Assembly (NCBI RefSeq): GCF_003594915.1
Contig: NZ_QZCS01000005.1
Location: 186,001 to 250,000, forward strand
Direction: 5' to 3'
DNA from: Enterobacter chuandaensis
GTDB lineage: Bacteria; Pseudomonadota; Gammaproteobacteria; Enterobacterales; Enterobacteriaceae
Length of the DNA stretch: 64,000 nucleotides
Both the position numbers and the translations under genes were made by a program. Position 1 is the stretch's first letter; each line of letters starts with the position of its first letter. Below, piece after piece: positions 1 through 9,367 of this stretch. The notes under the pieces were generated by a model. That model searched no databases and was not told the origin of the DNA. It saw nothing but the letters and a program-made list of their open reading frames with translations.

Positions 1-2
1 TA

Positions 3-1895
3 AACGGTGCCATTGCCTTTGACTCCCCGGAAAATTCAAGCCCTGCCACGGCCGATGACACGTTTGGCCTGTATCCCGATCTGGCCCACAGCCAGCGTGG
101 CGTGATCGTTAAGCTTGTTCTGCCTGATGCCAAAGGGCTGAAAGCGGGGTCAACGCCGCTGATGTACCAGGGGCTACAGGTCGGCCAGCTCACCAAAATG
201 ACGCTCAATCCGGGCGGTTCGGTCACCGGCGAAATGACGGTTGATCCAAGCGTTGTCGATCTCCTTCGCGAGAAAACGCGCATTGAGATGCGCAGTCCGA
301 AGCTCTCTCTGAACGATGCCAGCCTCAGCACGTTGCTGACCGGAAATACTTTCGAGCTGATCCCCGGTGAGGGTCAGCCAAGCAATAGCTTCGTGATTGC
401 CCCGGCAGACAAAGCGCTGCTGCAGAAACCGGGCGTGGTGACGGTTACACTCAAAGCGCCTGAAAGTTATGGCATTGAGGCCGGCCAGCCGCTGATTCTC
501 CATGGCGTGCAGGTGGGCCAGGTGCTGGAGCGCACGCTCTCAGAAAATGGCGTGAGCTTCTCGGTTGCTATCGATCCGCAATACAGCAATCTCGTCCATG
601 GTGACAGTAAGTTCGTGGTGAACAGCCGCGTCGATGTGAAGGTTGGCCTGGACGGCGTAGAGTTCCTCGGTGCCAGCGCCAGCGAATGGGTCAACGGCGG
701 CATCCGCATTTTGCCCGGCGACAAGGGCCCCGTACGCGACAGCTATCCGCTGTACGCCAACCTGGATAAAGCCATTGAAAACAGCCTGAGCGATCTGCCG
801 ACCACCACCCTCACCTTAAGCGCCGAGACGCTGCCGGACGTACAGGCGGGATCCGTGGTGCTCTACCGCAAGTTTGAAGTTGGGGAGGTGATCACCGTTC
901 GCCCGCGTGCCGACGCATTTGATATCGAACTGCATATCAAGCCGGAGTACCGAAAGCTGCTGACGCCAAACAGCGTCTTCTGGGCTGAAGGCGGCGCGAA
1001 GGTGCAGCTTAACGGCAACGGGTTGACGGTGCAGGCCTCCCCGCTCTCACGCGCGCTGCGCGGGGCGATCAGCTTCGATAACCTCAGCGGCGCGGGCGCG
1101 AACCTGCGCAAAGGCGATAAGCGAATTCTCTTCCCGTCCGAAACCGCCGCGCGTGCCGTGGGTGGGCAGATTACCCTGCATGCATTCGATGCTGGCAAGC
1201 TGGCGGAAGGCATGCCAATTCGCTACCTGGGTATTGATATCGGGCAGATCCAGAAGCTGACGCTGATCACCTCGCGTAACGAGGTGCAGGCCACAGCGGT
1301 GCTCTACCCGGAATACGTTCAGACCTTCGCCCGCTCGGGTTCCCGCTTCTCGGTGGTGACCCCGCAGATTTCGGCCGCAGGCGTTGAGCATCTCGACACC
1401 ATTCTGCAGCCGTACATCAACGTCGAGCCCGGCCAGGGCAAAGCCCGTCGTGATTTCGAGCTGCAGGAAGCCACCATCACCGACTCGCGCTACCTCGGGG
1501 GCTTAAGCATTGTGGTGGAAGTGCCGGAAGCCGGCTCGCTTGGCATCGGTACGCCGGTACTGTTCCGCGGCATTGAGGTGGGTACGGTAACGGGTCTGAC
1601 GCTCGGCACGCTTTCCGACCGCGTAATGGTGGCGTTACGCATCAGCGAACGTTACCAGCACCTGGTGCGTAATAACTCGGTGTTCTGGCTGGCATCCGGC
1701 TATTCGCTGGACTTTGGCCTGACGGGTGGCGTGGTGAAAACCGGCACCTTCAACCAGTTCATTCGCGGCGGTATCGCGTTTGCCACGCCGCCGGGAACGC
1801 CGCTGGCGCCAAAAGCGCAGCCGGGTAAACACTTCCTGCTGCTGGAAAGCGAACCGAAAGAGTGGCGCGAATGGGGAACGGCCCTGCCGCGTTAA
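3..1895 (+). CDS. letB: Intermembrane lipid transport protein LetB (YebT), C-terminal 630 residues
   Basis: The frame is open from the window edge, so the N-terminus lies upstream and only the last 630 residues are seen. Five repeats of the MCE type are visible, each starting near a motif like GLKAGSTPLMYQGLQVGQL, IEAGQPLILHGVQVGQV or LGIGTPVLFRGIEVGTV. E. coli LetB has seven MCE domains stacked into a tunnel across the periplasm that moves lipids between the two membranes, so these should be domains 3-7. The membrane partner gene letA (yebS) is expected just upstream. rsmF follows in the same direction after about 77 nt, as in E. coli. Confidence 0.95.
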   Translation, partial: NGAIAFDSPENSSPATADDTFGLYPDLAHSQRGVIVKLVLPDAKGLKAGSTPLMYQGLQVGQLTKMTLNPGGSVTGEMTVDPSVVDLLREKTRIEMRSPKLSLNDASLSTLLTGNTFELIPGEGQPSNSFVIAPADKALLQKPGVVTVTLKAPESYGIEAGQPLILHGVQVGQVLERTLSENGVSFSVAIDPQYSNLVHGDSKFVVNSRVDVKVGLDGVEFLGASASEWVNGGIRILPGDKGPVRDSYPLYANLDKAIENSLSDLPTTTLTLSAETLPDVQAGSVVLYRKFEVGEVITVRPRADAFDIELHIKPEYRKLLTPNSVFWAEGGAKVQLNGNGLTVQASPLSRALRGAISFDNLSGAGANLRKGDKRILFPSETAARAVGGQITLHAFDAGKLAEGMPIRYLGIDIGQIQKLTLITSRNEVQATAVLYPEYVQTFARSGSRFSVVTPQISAAGVEHLDTILQPYINVEPGQGKARRDFELQEATITDSRYLGGLSIVVEVPEAGSLGIGTPVLFRGIEVGTVTGLTLGTLSDRVMVALRISERYQHLVRNNSVFWLASGYSLDFGLTGGVVKTGTFNQFIRGGIAFATPPGTPLAPKAQPGKHFLLLESEPKEWREWGTALPR

Positions 1896-1972
1896 TCTGA
1901 CAGGCTCTGGTGTCAACGCACCGGAGCCTTTATGTTACACTGCGCACCTGAACTTTTCCCTGTGGTGTGCCC

Positions 1973-3415
1973 GTGGCTCAAAACTCCGTATTTCTTCCTG
2001 AACAATTCCTGGCGCAGATGCGCGAGGCGCTTCCTTCTCACCTGTCGTTCGACGATTTTATCGCCGCCTGCCAGCGACCGTTACGCCGGAGTATCCGCGT
2101 CAACACGCTAAAAATCAACGTGGAGGATTTTTTGGCCCTGGTCTCTCCGTACGGCTGGCAGCTGACGCCGGTTCCGTGGTGTGAAGAGGGTTTCTGGATC
2201 GAGCGCGATGACGAAGACGCCGTGCCGCTGGGAAGTACGGCAGAACATCTGAGCGGCCTGTTTTATATTCAGGAAGCGAGTTCCATGCTGCCGGTTGCCG
2301 CCCTGTTCGCCGACGGCAACGCGCCCGAACGCGTGATGGATGTCGCCGCCGCGCCCGGCTCGAAAACCACGCAGATTGCCGCCCGGATGGGTAACCGCGG
2401 GGCGATCCTCGCCAACGAATTTTCCGCCAGCCGCGTGAAGGTGCTGCATGCCAATATCAGCCGCTGCGGTATTCACAATGTCGCTCTTACGCACTTCGAC
2501 GGTCGCGTCTTTGGCGCCGCCCTGCCGGAAATGTTCGATGCCATCCTGCTGGACGCCCCCTGCTCCGGCGAAGGGGTGGTGCGTAAAGATCCCGATGCGT
2601 TAAAGAACTGGTCCGTGGAGAGCAATCTTGAGATCGCCGCCACGCAGCGCGAGCTGATCGACAGCGCGTTCCACGCCCTGCGCCCCGGCGGCACGCTGGT
2701 GTATTCAACGTGTACCCTCAACCGGGACGAAAACGAAGACGTCTGCCTGTGGCTGAAAGCGCAATACCCGGATGCCGTCGAGTTCCTGCCGCTCAACGAT
2801 CTGTTTTCCTCGGCACAGGAGGCGGTCACGCCAGAAGGTTTCCTGCACGTATTCCCGCAAATTTACGACTGCGAAGGGTTCTTCGTGGCGCGCCTGCATA
2901 AAACGCAGGCAGTTGCTCCCCTGCCCGCCCCTAAATTTAAGGTGGGTAATTTCCCGTTTGCCCCCCTAAAAGGCCGCGATGCCGCACAGCTTGAAGCCGC
3001 AGCCAGCAAGGTTGGGCTGGAGTGGGATGAGAGCCTGCGCCCGTGGACGCGTGACAAAGAGATTTGGCTTTTCCCGGCAAATATTGAACCGCTGATTGGC
3101 AAAGTGCGCTTTTCCCGCATCGGGATCCGCCTGGCGGAGGTGCATAATAAGGGCTATCGCTGGCAGCATGAGGCGGTCATTGCGCTTGCCGGGCATGAGA
3201 ATACGTTCGCCCTGACGCACCAGGAAGCCGAAGAGTGGTACCGTGGCCGCGATATTTATCCTGACAGCTCGCCTTCCGCCGATGAAGTGGTGGTGACCTA
3301 TCAGGGATTCCCGCTGGGACTGGCTAAAAAAGTGGGCTCAAGGCTCAAAAACAGCTACCCGCGTGAACTGGTCCGCGATGGTCGGCTGTTTACCGGTAAC
3401 GATCGCACCACCTGA
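1973..3415 (+). CDS. rsmF: 16S rRNA m5C1407 methyltransferase RsmF
   Basis: RsmF methylates C1407 of 16S rRNA in the 30S subunit using S-adenosylmethionine. The 480-residue product shows the SAM-binding motif DVAAAPGSK near residue 123, the LDAPCSGEG motif with Cys near 197, and YSTCTLN with the catalytic nucleophile Cys near 247, followed by a C-terminal RNA-binding region. I chose the GTG at 1973, which encodes the start of [11 protein letters not shown] and matches the family's usual N-terminus, over the GTG two codons upstream. It follows letB closely and probably shares its transcript. Confidence 0.95.
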   Translation: MAQNSVFLPEQFLAQMREALPSHLSFDDFIAACQRPLRRSIRVNTLKINVEDFLALVSPYGWQLTPVPWCEEGFWIERDDEDAVPLGSTAEHLSGLFYIQEASSMLPVAALFADGNAPERVMDVAAAPGSKTTQIAARMGNRGAILANEFSASRVKVLHANISRCGIHNVALTHFDGRVFGAALPEMFDAILLDAPCSGEGVVRKDPDALKNWSVESNLEIAATQRELIDSAFHALRPGGTLVYSTCTLNRDENEDVCLWLKAQYPDAVEFLPLNDLFSSAQEAVTPEGFLHVFPQIYDCEGFFVARLHKTQAVAPLPAPKFKVGNFPFAPLKGRDAAQLEAAASKVGLEWDESLRPWTRDKEIWLFPANIEPLIGKVRFSRIGIRLAEVHNKGYRWQHEAVIALAGHENTFALTHQEAEEWYRGRDIYPDSSPSADEVVVTYQGFPLGLAKKVGSRLKNSYPRELVRDGRLFTGNDRTT

Positions 3416-3519
3416 AAAAGCGCATTTTTTTACTGGCGATTTCGCTCTCCTTGTCTACGATCAAAAATGGATGACCTTACTGGTCATACCAGATTTTGAC
3501 AACCGACCCGGAGAGCACT

Positions 3520-3759
3520 ATGACGAAAACCAGCGTGCGTATTGGCGCTTTTGAGATCGACGACGCAGAGCTGCGCGGCGAGGCACAAGGCGATCGAACG
3601 TTAAGTATTCCCTGCAAATCCGACCCGGATTTGTGCATGCAGCTTGATGCATGGGATGCGGACACCAGCGTCCCGGCAATACTTGATGGCGAACACTCTG
3701 TTCTTTACCGTGAGCATTACGACAGTAAAACCGATGCCTGGGTCTTGCGCCTTGCCTGA
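3520..3759 (+). CDS. yebV: YebV family small protein
   Basis: A 79-residue protein of unknown function, nearly collinear with E. coli YebV (KTSVRIGAFEIDD at the start, IPCKSDPDLCMQLDAWDA in the middle, WVLRLA at the end). The ATG at 3520 follows a GGAGAG ribosome site. An in-frame codon further upstream gives an extra segment that the family lacks. No signal peptide or membrane segment is visible. A hairpin terminator follows directly. E. coli has yebW next; no equivalent is seen before pphA here. Confidence 0.85.
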   Translation: MTKTSVRIGAFEIDDAELRGEAQGDRTLSIPCKSDPDLCMQLDAWDADTSVPAILDGEHSVLYREHYDSKTDAWVLRLA

Positions 3760-3768
3760 CCTAAAGAG

Positions 3769-3793
3769 AACCCGCCCGAAGGCGGGTTATTTA
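3769..3793 (+). terminator. Terminator after yebV
   Basis: An 8-bp GC-rich stem (AACCCGCC paired with GGCGGGTT, 3769-3788) with a CGAA-type loop is followed by a T-rich stretch. It lies between the converging yebV and pphA and may serve both. Confidence 0.8.
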
Positions 3794-4438
3794 TTACTGC
3801 AGCTGTGCCAGCGTAAAGTACCCGTCAAAAACCGCCCCCGTATCAATATAGTGCAGGTTAGAAAAATCATACCGTCTGTCGACGGGCGTATGCCCGAACC
3901 AGAAGTGATCCGCCCCGCTAATTCCCTGCCCTTTGCCCACCATAAACCCCATCAGGCGGTCGCGATCCCATAGCACTCGCCGGGCGCTTACCGGTTTTTC
4001 CCAGTGGTATTCTTCCGCCGGGTAATCAGCGTGTGCAATAACGTTCAGCCCGTTCTCGCAGGTAATTTCGATAATATGCGGTAACGCGCGACAGGCGTTA
4101 AGTAACACGCGCGCCTGCTGCTGTTCCTCATGCCCGAGACGCGAAAACCACATTCCACCATTCATCGTCCAGAGGGCAAAATCATTATTATCCAGACTGT
4201 CGATAGCCATTTGCTCATGGTTACCCCGCACGGCACGAAACCATTTCTCATTGATAAGCTGCAACGATTTTACGCTGTCCGGACCGCGATCGATCAGATC
4301 GCCAACGGAAATAAGTAAATCCTCATAAGGATTGAAATGACGGCGTTTCAGCTCCTCCATGAGTCTCTGGTAACAGCCATGTATGTCGCTGACAACCCAG
4401 ACGTGACGCCACTCTCCACCTTCTATTCGCTGATACAT
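3794..4438 (-). CDS. pphA: Serine/threonine protein phosphatase PphA (PrpA-like)
   Basis: A 214-residue metallophosphatase of the PPP superfamily. The metal-binding signatures appear in order: SDIHGCY near residue 18 (family GDxHG), GDLIDRG, RGNHEQM and the later HADYP and HFWFGHTP motifs. In E. coli this enzyme dephosphorylates Ser/Thr and Tyr residues and is tied to the response to misfolded proteins. The ATG at 4438 is preceded by AAGGGAGG at ideal spacing; the longer reading frame upstream has no support. A TATACT sequence about 20 nt upstream could be its -10 box. Confidence 0.88.
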   Translation of the reverse strand: MYQRIEGGEWRHVWVVSDIHGCYQRLMEELKRRHFNPYEDLLISVGDLIDRGPDSVKSLQLINEKWFRAVRGNHEQMAIDSLDNNDFALWTMNGGMWFSRLGHEEQQQARVLLNACRALPHIIEITCENGLNVIAHADYPAEEYHWEKPVSARRVLWDRDRLMGFMVGKGQGISGADHFWFGHTPVDRRYDFSNLHYIDTGAVFDGYFTLAQLQ

Positions 4439-4505
4439 AAGGCCTCCCTTTAACAGTATAGTCGTCGTCAAAAGCGCAAGAAGACCGGCGAAGTTCTCAC
4501 AAAGT

Positions 4506-4522
4506 AAAACAAACGGTAAACC
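4506..4522 (-). promoter_or_regulatory. PhoP-box-like direct repeat upstream of the VirK-family gene
   Basis: On the minus strand the sequence reads GGTTTA-N5-TGTTTT, 11 of 12 positions matching the PhoP consensus (G/T)GTTTA-N5-(G/T)GTTTA. It lies 84 nt before the ATG of the virK-like gene, in reverse orientation to it, and about 70 nt before pphA. Reverse-orientation PhoP boxes are described for Salmonella virK/mig-14 type promoters. The match is by eye only. Confidence 0.5.
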
Positions 4523-4606
4523 AAAGAGAAATAAAGATCCGCGCGCTATTAATCCCTTTTTACTGGCTCCTTAGAATATGGGGAAATAAAAACGAGAGGT
4601 CTTCAC

Positions 4607-5548
4607 GTGTCTAATACACAGCTACATAACGATGTTTTCTATCCGCATCGCACGAATATTATTTCCGAGCTGGTGAACGGCAAACGCGTCCCGGGGCCAA
4701 TCTGGCGCAAACGCGATTACCGACTGAAGTTCCTTTTACGTTCCCTGCTATTCTGGTCTTCCACCCACCGCATGCTGGAAGCTCTTTCTGGTCGCGACGA
4801 TTTCGATAAACTGCTTGCCTCGCAAATTACGTTGCCCAGCAAGACCCACCGGCAATATCTGATGCGCGGACTGACGGCAAACGATCGCGCTGACGCTATC
4901 GTTAACCATTACTACTGGATTGACAGCCTGAAAGAAAGCGGTCTCGCCCAGGCGATGACCAGCGCACAGGAACAACCCATTGTTCAGTTCCATGCAAAAG
5001 ACGGTGTAACGTACACAGTCAATGCCTCCTCTGCAGGCAAAGCCGAGCGTGAGGGTGAAAGCACGCTGTGGCTGCGCGACAATGAGGATACGCTGCTGGC
5101 CAGCCTGACCTTCAGCGTTGCCCGCAGCCATGGTCAGCAGGTGCTGGTCATTGGCGGACTTCAGGGGCCACGTCGCTGCGTAACACGGGACGCAATTAAA
5201 CAGGCGACCCGCGCCTGCCACGGTTTGTTCCCCAAGCGCGTGTTGATGGAAGTCGTTTTCCAGCTGGCCGCCCGGTCCTCTGTCCGGGCCATTTTTGCCG
5301 TCAGCGATGAGGGACACGTTTTCCGCGCGCTCCGCTATCGCCTCAGCAAAGGCCGCCATTTCCACGCCAGCTATGACGAATTCTGGGATTCTCTGGGCGG
5401 AAAAAAACTCTCCACCTTCTGCTGGCAGCTGCCGCTGCAGATGGAGCGTAAATCACTGGAAGAGATAGCCAGTAAAAAACGCGCAGAATATCGTCGTCGC
5501 TTTGAACTGCTTGATGAAATTGAGGCGTCCGTTAAATCCCGCTTTTAA
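4607..5548 (+). CDS. VirK/YbjX family protein (DUF535)
   Basis: A 313-residue protein recognised as the VirK/YbjX family from its overall pattern, including RLKFLLRSLLFW near residue 40, VIGGLQGPR near the middle and the basic C-terminal helix KKRAEYRRRFELLDEIE. In Salmonella and Shigella VirK supports virulence and resistance to cationic peptides under PhoP/PhoQ; the biochemical role is not known. It has no clear signal peptide. A PhoP-like box lies upstream in reverse orientation. Spacing to the pphA divergent start is about 170 nt. E. coli K-12 has no gene at this position, so this is a lineage-specific insertion next to pphA. Confidence 0.85.
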   Translation: MSNTQLHNDVFYPHRTNIISELVNGKRVPGPIWRKRDYRLKFLLRSLLFWSSTHRMLEALSGRDDFDKLLASQITLPSKTHRQYLMRGLTANDRADAIVNHYYWIDSLKESGLAQAMTSAQEQPIVQFHAKDGVTYTVNASSAGKAEREGESTLWLRDNEDTLLASLTFSVARSHGQQVLVIGGLQGPRRCVTRDAIKQATRACHGLFPKRVLMEVVFQLAARSSVRAIFAVSDEGHVFRALRYRLSKGRHFHASYDEFWDSLGGKKLSTFCWQLPLQMERKSLEEIASKKRAEYRRRFELLDEIEASVKSRF

Positions 5549-5711
5549 AAACAGCTCTGACTTTTGCTGCCTACTCACAAAAATTTAACAAAACAGGCAA
5601 AAAGGGCTGGACTTCCGCATGCTGTGTTGTGTTATGTTTTACGAAGTCGCACAGGACGTATGCGCTGTATAGAGAAGATAACGGAGTTAAGTTATTCACT
5701 TTTATGCAGAT

Positions 5712-5815
5712 AAAAAGAGACCGAATACGATTCCTGTATTCGGTCCAGGGAAATGGCTCTTGGGAGAGAGCCGTGCGCTAAAAGTTGGCATTAATGCAGG
5801 CTAAGTCGCCTTGCC
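5712..5815 (-). ncRNA. sdsR: SdsR (RyeB) sigma-S-dependent sRNA
   Basis: The minus strand is almost identical to E. coli SdsR and has the same 104-nt length: it starts GGCAAGGCGACTTAGCCTGC, contains paired GGCTCT/AGAGCC arms, and ends in the ACCGAATAC...GTATTCGGT terminator stem followed by TCTCTTTTT. Just upstream is a TATTCT -10 box within CTATTCTTAAAAG (5821-5826), consistent with sigma-S use. SdsR accumulates in stationary phase and represses targets such as ompD and mutS with Hfq or ProQ. It is fully overlapped by RyeA. Confidence 0.95.
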
Positions 5816-5900
5816 TTTTAAGAATAGATGACGACGCCAGGTTTTCCAGTCCACAGCAAAAGTGGCCTGAAAAAAAGCGTCAGAGCATCATTAAAAGTAA

Positions 5901-5938
5901 AAAACCGCAGTGCTTTCGCGAGCATCTGCGGTTTTTTA
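5901..5938 (+). terminator. Terminator of RyeA
   Basis: A stem built from CCGCAGTGCT and AGCATCTGCGG with one bulge is followed by a run of six T at 5932-5937. It also separates the sRNA locus from yebY. Confidence 0.8.
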
Positions 5939-5953
5939 TTGGAAACCTGAACG

Positions 5954-6292
5954 TTAGCAGAGCTTGTCAGCGCGCTCGATAAACGGTGCCAGACTCATCT
6001 TCTGCCCAGGTTTGGCCGGGTCATCAATCTGAATCACGCTGATTGGCTGGCCGCTGCTCTTGCCGCTGGCGACCTGCTGCTCAGCGGTATCGTTTAGCGG
6101 GTACTGCACCAGCGTACTCGGGTTGATCGCATACAGCGCATGGCCCGGACGGCAGGTGAGCATCACCTCTTCACGATTGAACGCCCATTTGTCTTTGCCC
6201 ACTTCAAAACGGCTGACGGTGATCACCTGCGGAGCCGCCAGAACGCTTCCCGCGCAGGTCAGCAATAAAAGAGAGAGTACTGTTTTTTTCAT
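5954..6292 (-). CDS. yebY: YebY family periplasmic protein (DUF2511)
   Basis: A 112-residue exported protein: the N-terminus [19 protein letters not shown] is a typical signal peptide with AxA-type cleavage before APQV. Two cysteines remain in the mature part, at LTCRPGH and at the C-terminal DKLC, and could form a disulfide. Function is not established. It follows copC and copD in the same direction with 16 nt between copD and yebY, so it likely belongs to the same copper-linked transcript, as in E. coli. Confidence 0.88.
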   Translation of the reverse strand: MKKTVLSLLLLTCAGSVLAAPQVITVSRFEVGKDKWAFNREEVMLTCRPGHALYAINPSTLVQYPLNDTAEQQVASGKSSGQPISVIQIDDPAKPGQKMSLAPFIERADKLC

Positions 6293-6308
6293 TTGATAGT
6301 TAACCTTG

Positions 6309-7178
6309 TCAGAAGGGTTCCCAGGTCGCGAACAGACTAACCGTTGCCAGAACCAGCGCGCCCAGCACCACTTCTGCCTGTGTCATCCTGATAAAAAACT
6401 GTTGCGCCCGACCGGAACCCGGACGAAACCGTGGCACCAGAAAATACCGATTTGCCAGCGCAATTGCCACCATCAACGCCACCAGCGCACATTTGAACAA
6501 TAAAAACTGCACGTAGCCAGCCTGCCAGGGGATCCTGACCCCCAGTATCATGAGCGCATTAACAATACCGGTGAGCAGCACGCCCGCGACGGCATAATGC
6601 CCCACGCGCGAGAAACGCATCATGGTGTAAATAGCGGCGTTCTGCCAGCGTCCTTTCGCAAGGCGCATGCAGAACAGGAGCGGCAGCAATCCCCCCACCC
6701 AGGTTGCGGCGCACAGCAGGTGAACAGCATGATTGAGACGCTGCATCGCCCCCATCGGACCGTCGCTCATCGCCGCGTGACCTACCCCCGCCAGCAGGAT
6801 AAGCTGGCCCATCGCGAGCAGCAGCAGCCGCGACCCTTTCAGCGGCGCGAGCCACGCGGCGGCAACGGTGATAACGGCGAGGATAATTTGCCACAGCCAG
6901 ACGCCGCCAAACCGCGTGCCCAGCACGCTTTGCCAGACCTGCGGGTTAACCACATCGCCCCAGCCGTTGCCCATTAACCCGCCCTGAAGCATAAACATCA
7001 GAAGCGCAGCTGCCAGGCTAATGAGAGACGCCGCTCTCTGCTGTGACTGGAAACGGCGTGCCATCAGGCGGTGCAGCCCGGAGGGCGCAAACCAGACGCT
7101 GTAAAGCGCATTGCCAAAAACGAGCATCAGCGCCGCAAAATGGATGAAGCGCAACCCCACATATAACAGTGCCAGCAT
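6309..7178 (-). CDS. copD: Copper homeostasis membrane protein CopD (YebZ)
   Basis: A 289-residue inner membrane protein with about eight hydrophobic helices, for example [20 protein letters not shown] at the N-terminus and [17 protein letters not shown] at the C-terminus. Histidine-containing helices ([29 protein letters not shown]) fit the CopD family, thought to move copper into the cytoplasm with the periplasmic carrier CopC. The ATG lies 1 nt after the copC stop codon, pointing to translational coupling. yebY follows. Confidence 0.9.
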   Translation of the reverse strand: MLALLYVGLRFIHFAALMLVFGNALYSVWFAPSGLHRLMARRFQSQQRAASLISLAAALLMFMLQGGLMGNGWGDVVNPQVWQSVLGTRFGGVWLWQIILAVITVAAAWLAPLKGSRLLLLAMGQLILLAGVGHAAMSDGPMGAMQRLNHAVHLLCAATWVGGLLPLLFCMRLAKGRWQNAAIYTMMRFSRVGHYAVAGVLLTGIVNALMILGVRIPWQAGYVQFLLFKCALVALMVAIALANRYFLVPRFRPGSGRAQQFFIRMTQAEVVLGALVLATVSLFATWEPF

Positions 7179-7179
7179 G

Positions 7180-7551
7180 CTATTTCACGCTAAAGTGATA
7201 GCTGCCCCTGGTTTTGTGGCCATCCACGGAAACCACATGCCAGTCCACCCGGTAAGTGCCAGGCACCAGCGTCTGTTCCAGCGGAACGGTCAGCTGCGCC
7301 TTGTTCTTTTCATCGCGCGAAGCGGTACCCGTTTTGATAACCTGCTTTTGTGCGTCCGTCACTACGACCCCGCTAAATCCAGGTTCAATACCTTCGGAGA
7401 AATTCAGCGTCAGTACCTGCGGAGCCGCCACCTGACTGTCTGCTACCGGGCTCTGCTGTTTAAGATGCGCATGCGCCAGTACTGAGGGTGAGGTTACCGT
7501 TGAGGCCAGAAAAATCAGTGCGCATACCGCGCGGGAAGCGGATAAACCCAT
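7180..7551 (-). CDS. copC: Copper-binding periplasmic protein CopC (YobA)
   Basis: A 123-residue exported protein. The signal peptide ends at SVLA, leaving a mature N-terminus beginning HAHL, where the first histidine is a Cu(II) ligand in CopC proteins. The C-terminal [19 protein letters not shown] carries the other conserved histidines and the beta-sandwich core. The ATG at 7551 is used because AAGGA lies 9 nt before it; an ATG three codons earlier abuts that AAGGA directly. First gene of copC-copD-yebY, divergent from holE. Confidence 0.9.
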   Translation of the reverse strand: MGLSASRAVCALIFLASTVTSPSVLAHAHLKQQSPVADSQVAAPQVLTLNFSEGIEPGFSGVVVTDAQKQVIKTGTASRDEKNKAQLTVPLEQTLVPGTYRVDWHVVSVDGHKTRGSYHFSVK

Positions 7552-7688
7552 CGCAATCATTCCTTTTTGTTATGTCTGTATGCTAAAGAATAACGCTGTA
7601 TAATAAACGAGTCGAGGAACATCCCGCCTCCGCTTGTCATCGTCGCGCAATCGCGGTAACGTTGCCGCCGCATAATAAGGAGAAGGTA

Positions 7689-7919
7689 ATGAAGATCAAT
7701 CTGGCCGCCCTTCCTCAGGACGAGATGGATAAAGTGAATGTCGATCTCGCTGCCGCTGGCGTCGCTTTCAAAGAGCGTTATAACATGCCCATCGTGGCTG
7801 AAGTTGTGGAACGTGAACAACCCGTCCATCTGCGCGACTGGTTTCGCGAAAGGTTAATTGCCCACCGTCTCGCCTCGGTCAACCTCTCCCGCTTGCCGTA
7901 CGAGCCAAAAGTTAAATAA
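7689..7919 (+). CDS. holE: DNA polymerase III theta subunit
   Basis: A 76-residue protein matching HolE throughout ([40 protein letters not shown]). Theta binds the epsilon proofreading subunit in the Pol III core and stabilises it. The ATG at 7689 follows AAGGAGAAGGTA, a strong ribosome site; upstream in-frame codons are excluded by length. It is divergent from copC and is followed by yobB in the same direction after about 110 nt. Confidence 0.95.
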   Translation: MKINLAALPQDEMDKVNVDLAAAGVAFKERYNMPIVAEVVEREQPVHLRDWFRERLIAHRLASVNLSRLPYEPKVK

Positions 7920-8029
7920 GCTTAACGAGCCGTTACACTTCCTTACGTGGAATCTGGCAGGATAATAAAACCCTGATTAAATTAGGTGTATTCTTAAATC
8001 CCTGCGACTCAGTGTATAAGGAAGTCACG

Positions 8030-8680
8030 ATGTCACATTGGAATATTGCGGCAGCCCAGTACGGCGGGCAGCACCCCAGCGTTGAGGACCATGTTGCGCA
8101 CCATCTCCACTTCATTGCCGAAGCAGCGCAGCAGGCGTGCGATTTACTGGTCTTTCCTGAACTCTCACTAACCGGCACGGGCACGACGGCATTGCCGCCT
8201 CCGCCCGATGACGCGCTGCTCCTGCCATTACTAAAGGCGGCGCATTTTTACCGCATTACCCTTATTGCAGGCCTGCCCGTTGAACGAAACGGCCAGCGCC
8301 AGAAAGGCCTTGCGCTGTTTACCCCCTCTCGTAACTGCATTTTGCGCTACCCTCAGGGGAGCGGCGCCAGCCTGGTGCCCGGGGAGAAACAGCTCACGAT
8401 CGTGGATGCGCAAAGCGATTCCCCGAATCTTGATCCGCAGGCGGCGCTGTTCACCAGCTGTCAGTCGGTAAGGGATTATCGCTGGCGGCAGTCCATCAGC
8501 ACTCTGCAGCGCTTTGCTCACAGGTATGCCATCGCGGTGTTAATGGCGAATGCCAGCGCGGGCAGCGCGTTATGGGACGAAAAGGGCCAGCTGATCGTTC
8601 GGGCGGATAAAGGTGAGCTTCTTTTAACGGGCACGCGCAACAGACAGGGTTGGCAAGGCGATATCATTCCTTTAGGCTAA
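8030..8680 (+). CDS. yobB: Carbon-nitrogen hydrolase family protein YobB
   Basis: A 216-residue protein of the nitrilase superfamily. The segment LLVFPELSLTGTG near residues 43-56 holds the conserved Glu of the Glu-Lys-Cys triad, and a Cys in FTSCQSVRDYRW is at a plausible nucleophile position. The usual Lys motif is not obvious: the aligned region reads ILRYPQGSGASLVPGEK, so activity is uncertain. The substrate is not known. The ATG at 8030 follows AAGGAAG at good spacing. exoX begins 24 nt downstream. Confidence 0.8.
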   Translation: MSHWNIAAAQYGGQHPSVEDHVAHHLHFIAEAAQQACDLLVFPELSLTGTGTTALPPPPDDALLLPLLKAAHFYRITLIAGLPVERNGQRQKGLALFTPSRNCILRYPQGSGASLVPGEKQLTIVDAQSDSPNLDPQAALFTSCQSVRDYRWRQSISTLQRFAHRYAIAVLMANASAGSALWDEKGQLIVRADKGELLLTGTRNRQGWQGDIIPLG

Positions 8681-8704
8681 GCGTTTTAAGCTCAGGAGAT
8701 TTTA

Positions 8705-9367
8705 ATGCTGCGCGTCATTGATACCGAAACTTGCGATCTTCAGGGCGGAATTGTGGAAGTGGCCTCGGTCGACGTGGTTGACGGTAAAATCGTCAACCCG
8801 ATGAGCCATCTGGTGCGCCCCGATCGCCCGATTAGCCCACAGGCCATGGCTATCCATCGCATCACAGAATCAATGGTGGCGGATAAACCCTGGATAGAAG
8901 ACGTTATCCCGCACTACTATGGCAGCCCATGGTACGTTGCACACAACGCCAGCTTTGACCGTCGGGTACTTCCTGAAATGCCCGGGGAGTGGATTTGCAC
9001 CATGAAGCTGGCGCGCCGCCTCTGGCCTGGGATCAAATACAGCAACATGGCGCTGTATAAATCCCGCAAGCTCAGCGTCAGGACGCCGGAAGGTCTGCAC
9101 CATCACCGCGCCCTGTATGACTGCTATATCACCGCCGCGCTGCTCATAGACATTATGAATACCTCCGGCTGGACGCCTGATGATATGGCAACGATCACCG
9201 GGCGCCCTGCGCTGCTGACGACGTTCACCTTCGGCAAATACCGCGGGAAAGCGGTATCGGATATCGCGGATAAAGATCCGGGCTATCTGCGCTGGCTGTA
9301 TAATAACCTCGACAAGATGAGCCCGGAGCTGCGCTTGACCCTGAAACATTACCTGGGCGAAGCTTAA
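8705..9367 (+). CDS. exoX: Exodeoxyribonuclease X
   Basis: ExoX is a DEDDh 3'-5' DNA exonuclease used in mismatch repair and protection against UV damage. The 220-residue product shows motif ExoI as DTE at residues 6-8, ExoII as [11 protein letters not shown], and ExoIII with the [12 protein letters not shown] histidine and aspartate. The C-terminal [21 protein letters not shown] segment is typical of the enterobacterial enzyme. The stop codon overlaps the tail of the convergent ptrB by 4 nt. Confidence 0.96.
   Translation: MLRVIDTETCDLQGGIVEVASVDVVDGKIVNPMSHLVRPDRPISPQAMAIHRITESMVADKPWIEDVIPHYYGSPWYVAHNASFDRRVLPEMPGEWICTMKLARRLWPGIKYSNMALYKSRKLSVRTPEGLHHHRALYDCYITAALLIDIMNTSGWTPDDMATITGRPALLTTFTFGKYRGKAVSDIADKDPGYLRWLYNNLDKMSPELRLTLKHYLGEA

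Larger units (their letters stand above)
5674..5938 (+). ncRNA. ryeA: RyeA (SraC) sRNA, antisense to SdsR
   Basis: In E. coli a roughly 250-nt RNA is transcribed opposite SdsR between pphA and yebY. Here the same strand ends in a clear terminator at 5901-5938 (CCGCAG...CTGCGG stem, then six T). The 5' end is placed only by analogy, about 38 nt outside the SdsR 3' end; no strong promoter was picked out. The whole SdsR gene lies inside it. Confidence 0.6.
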
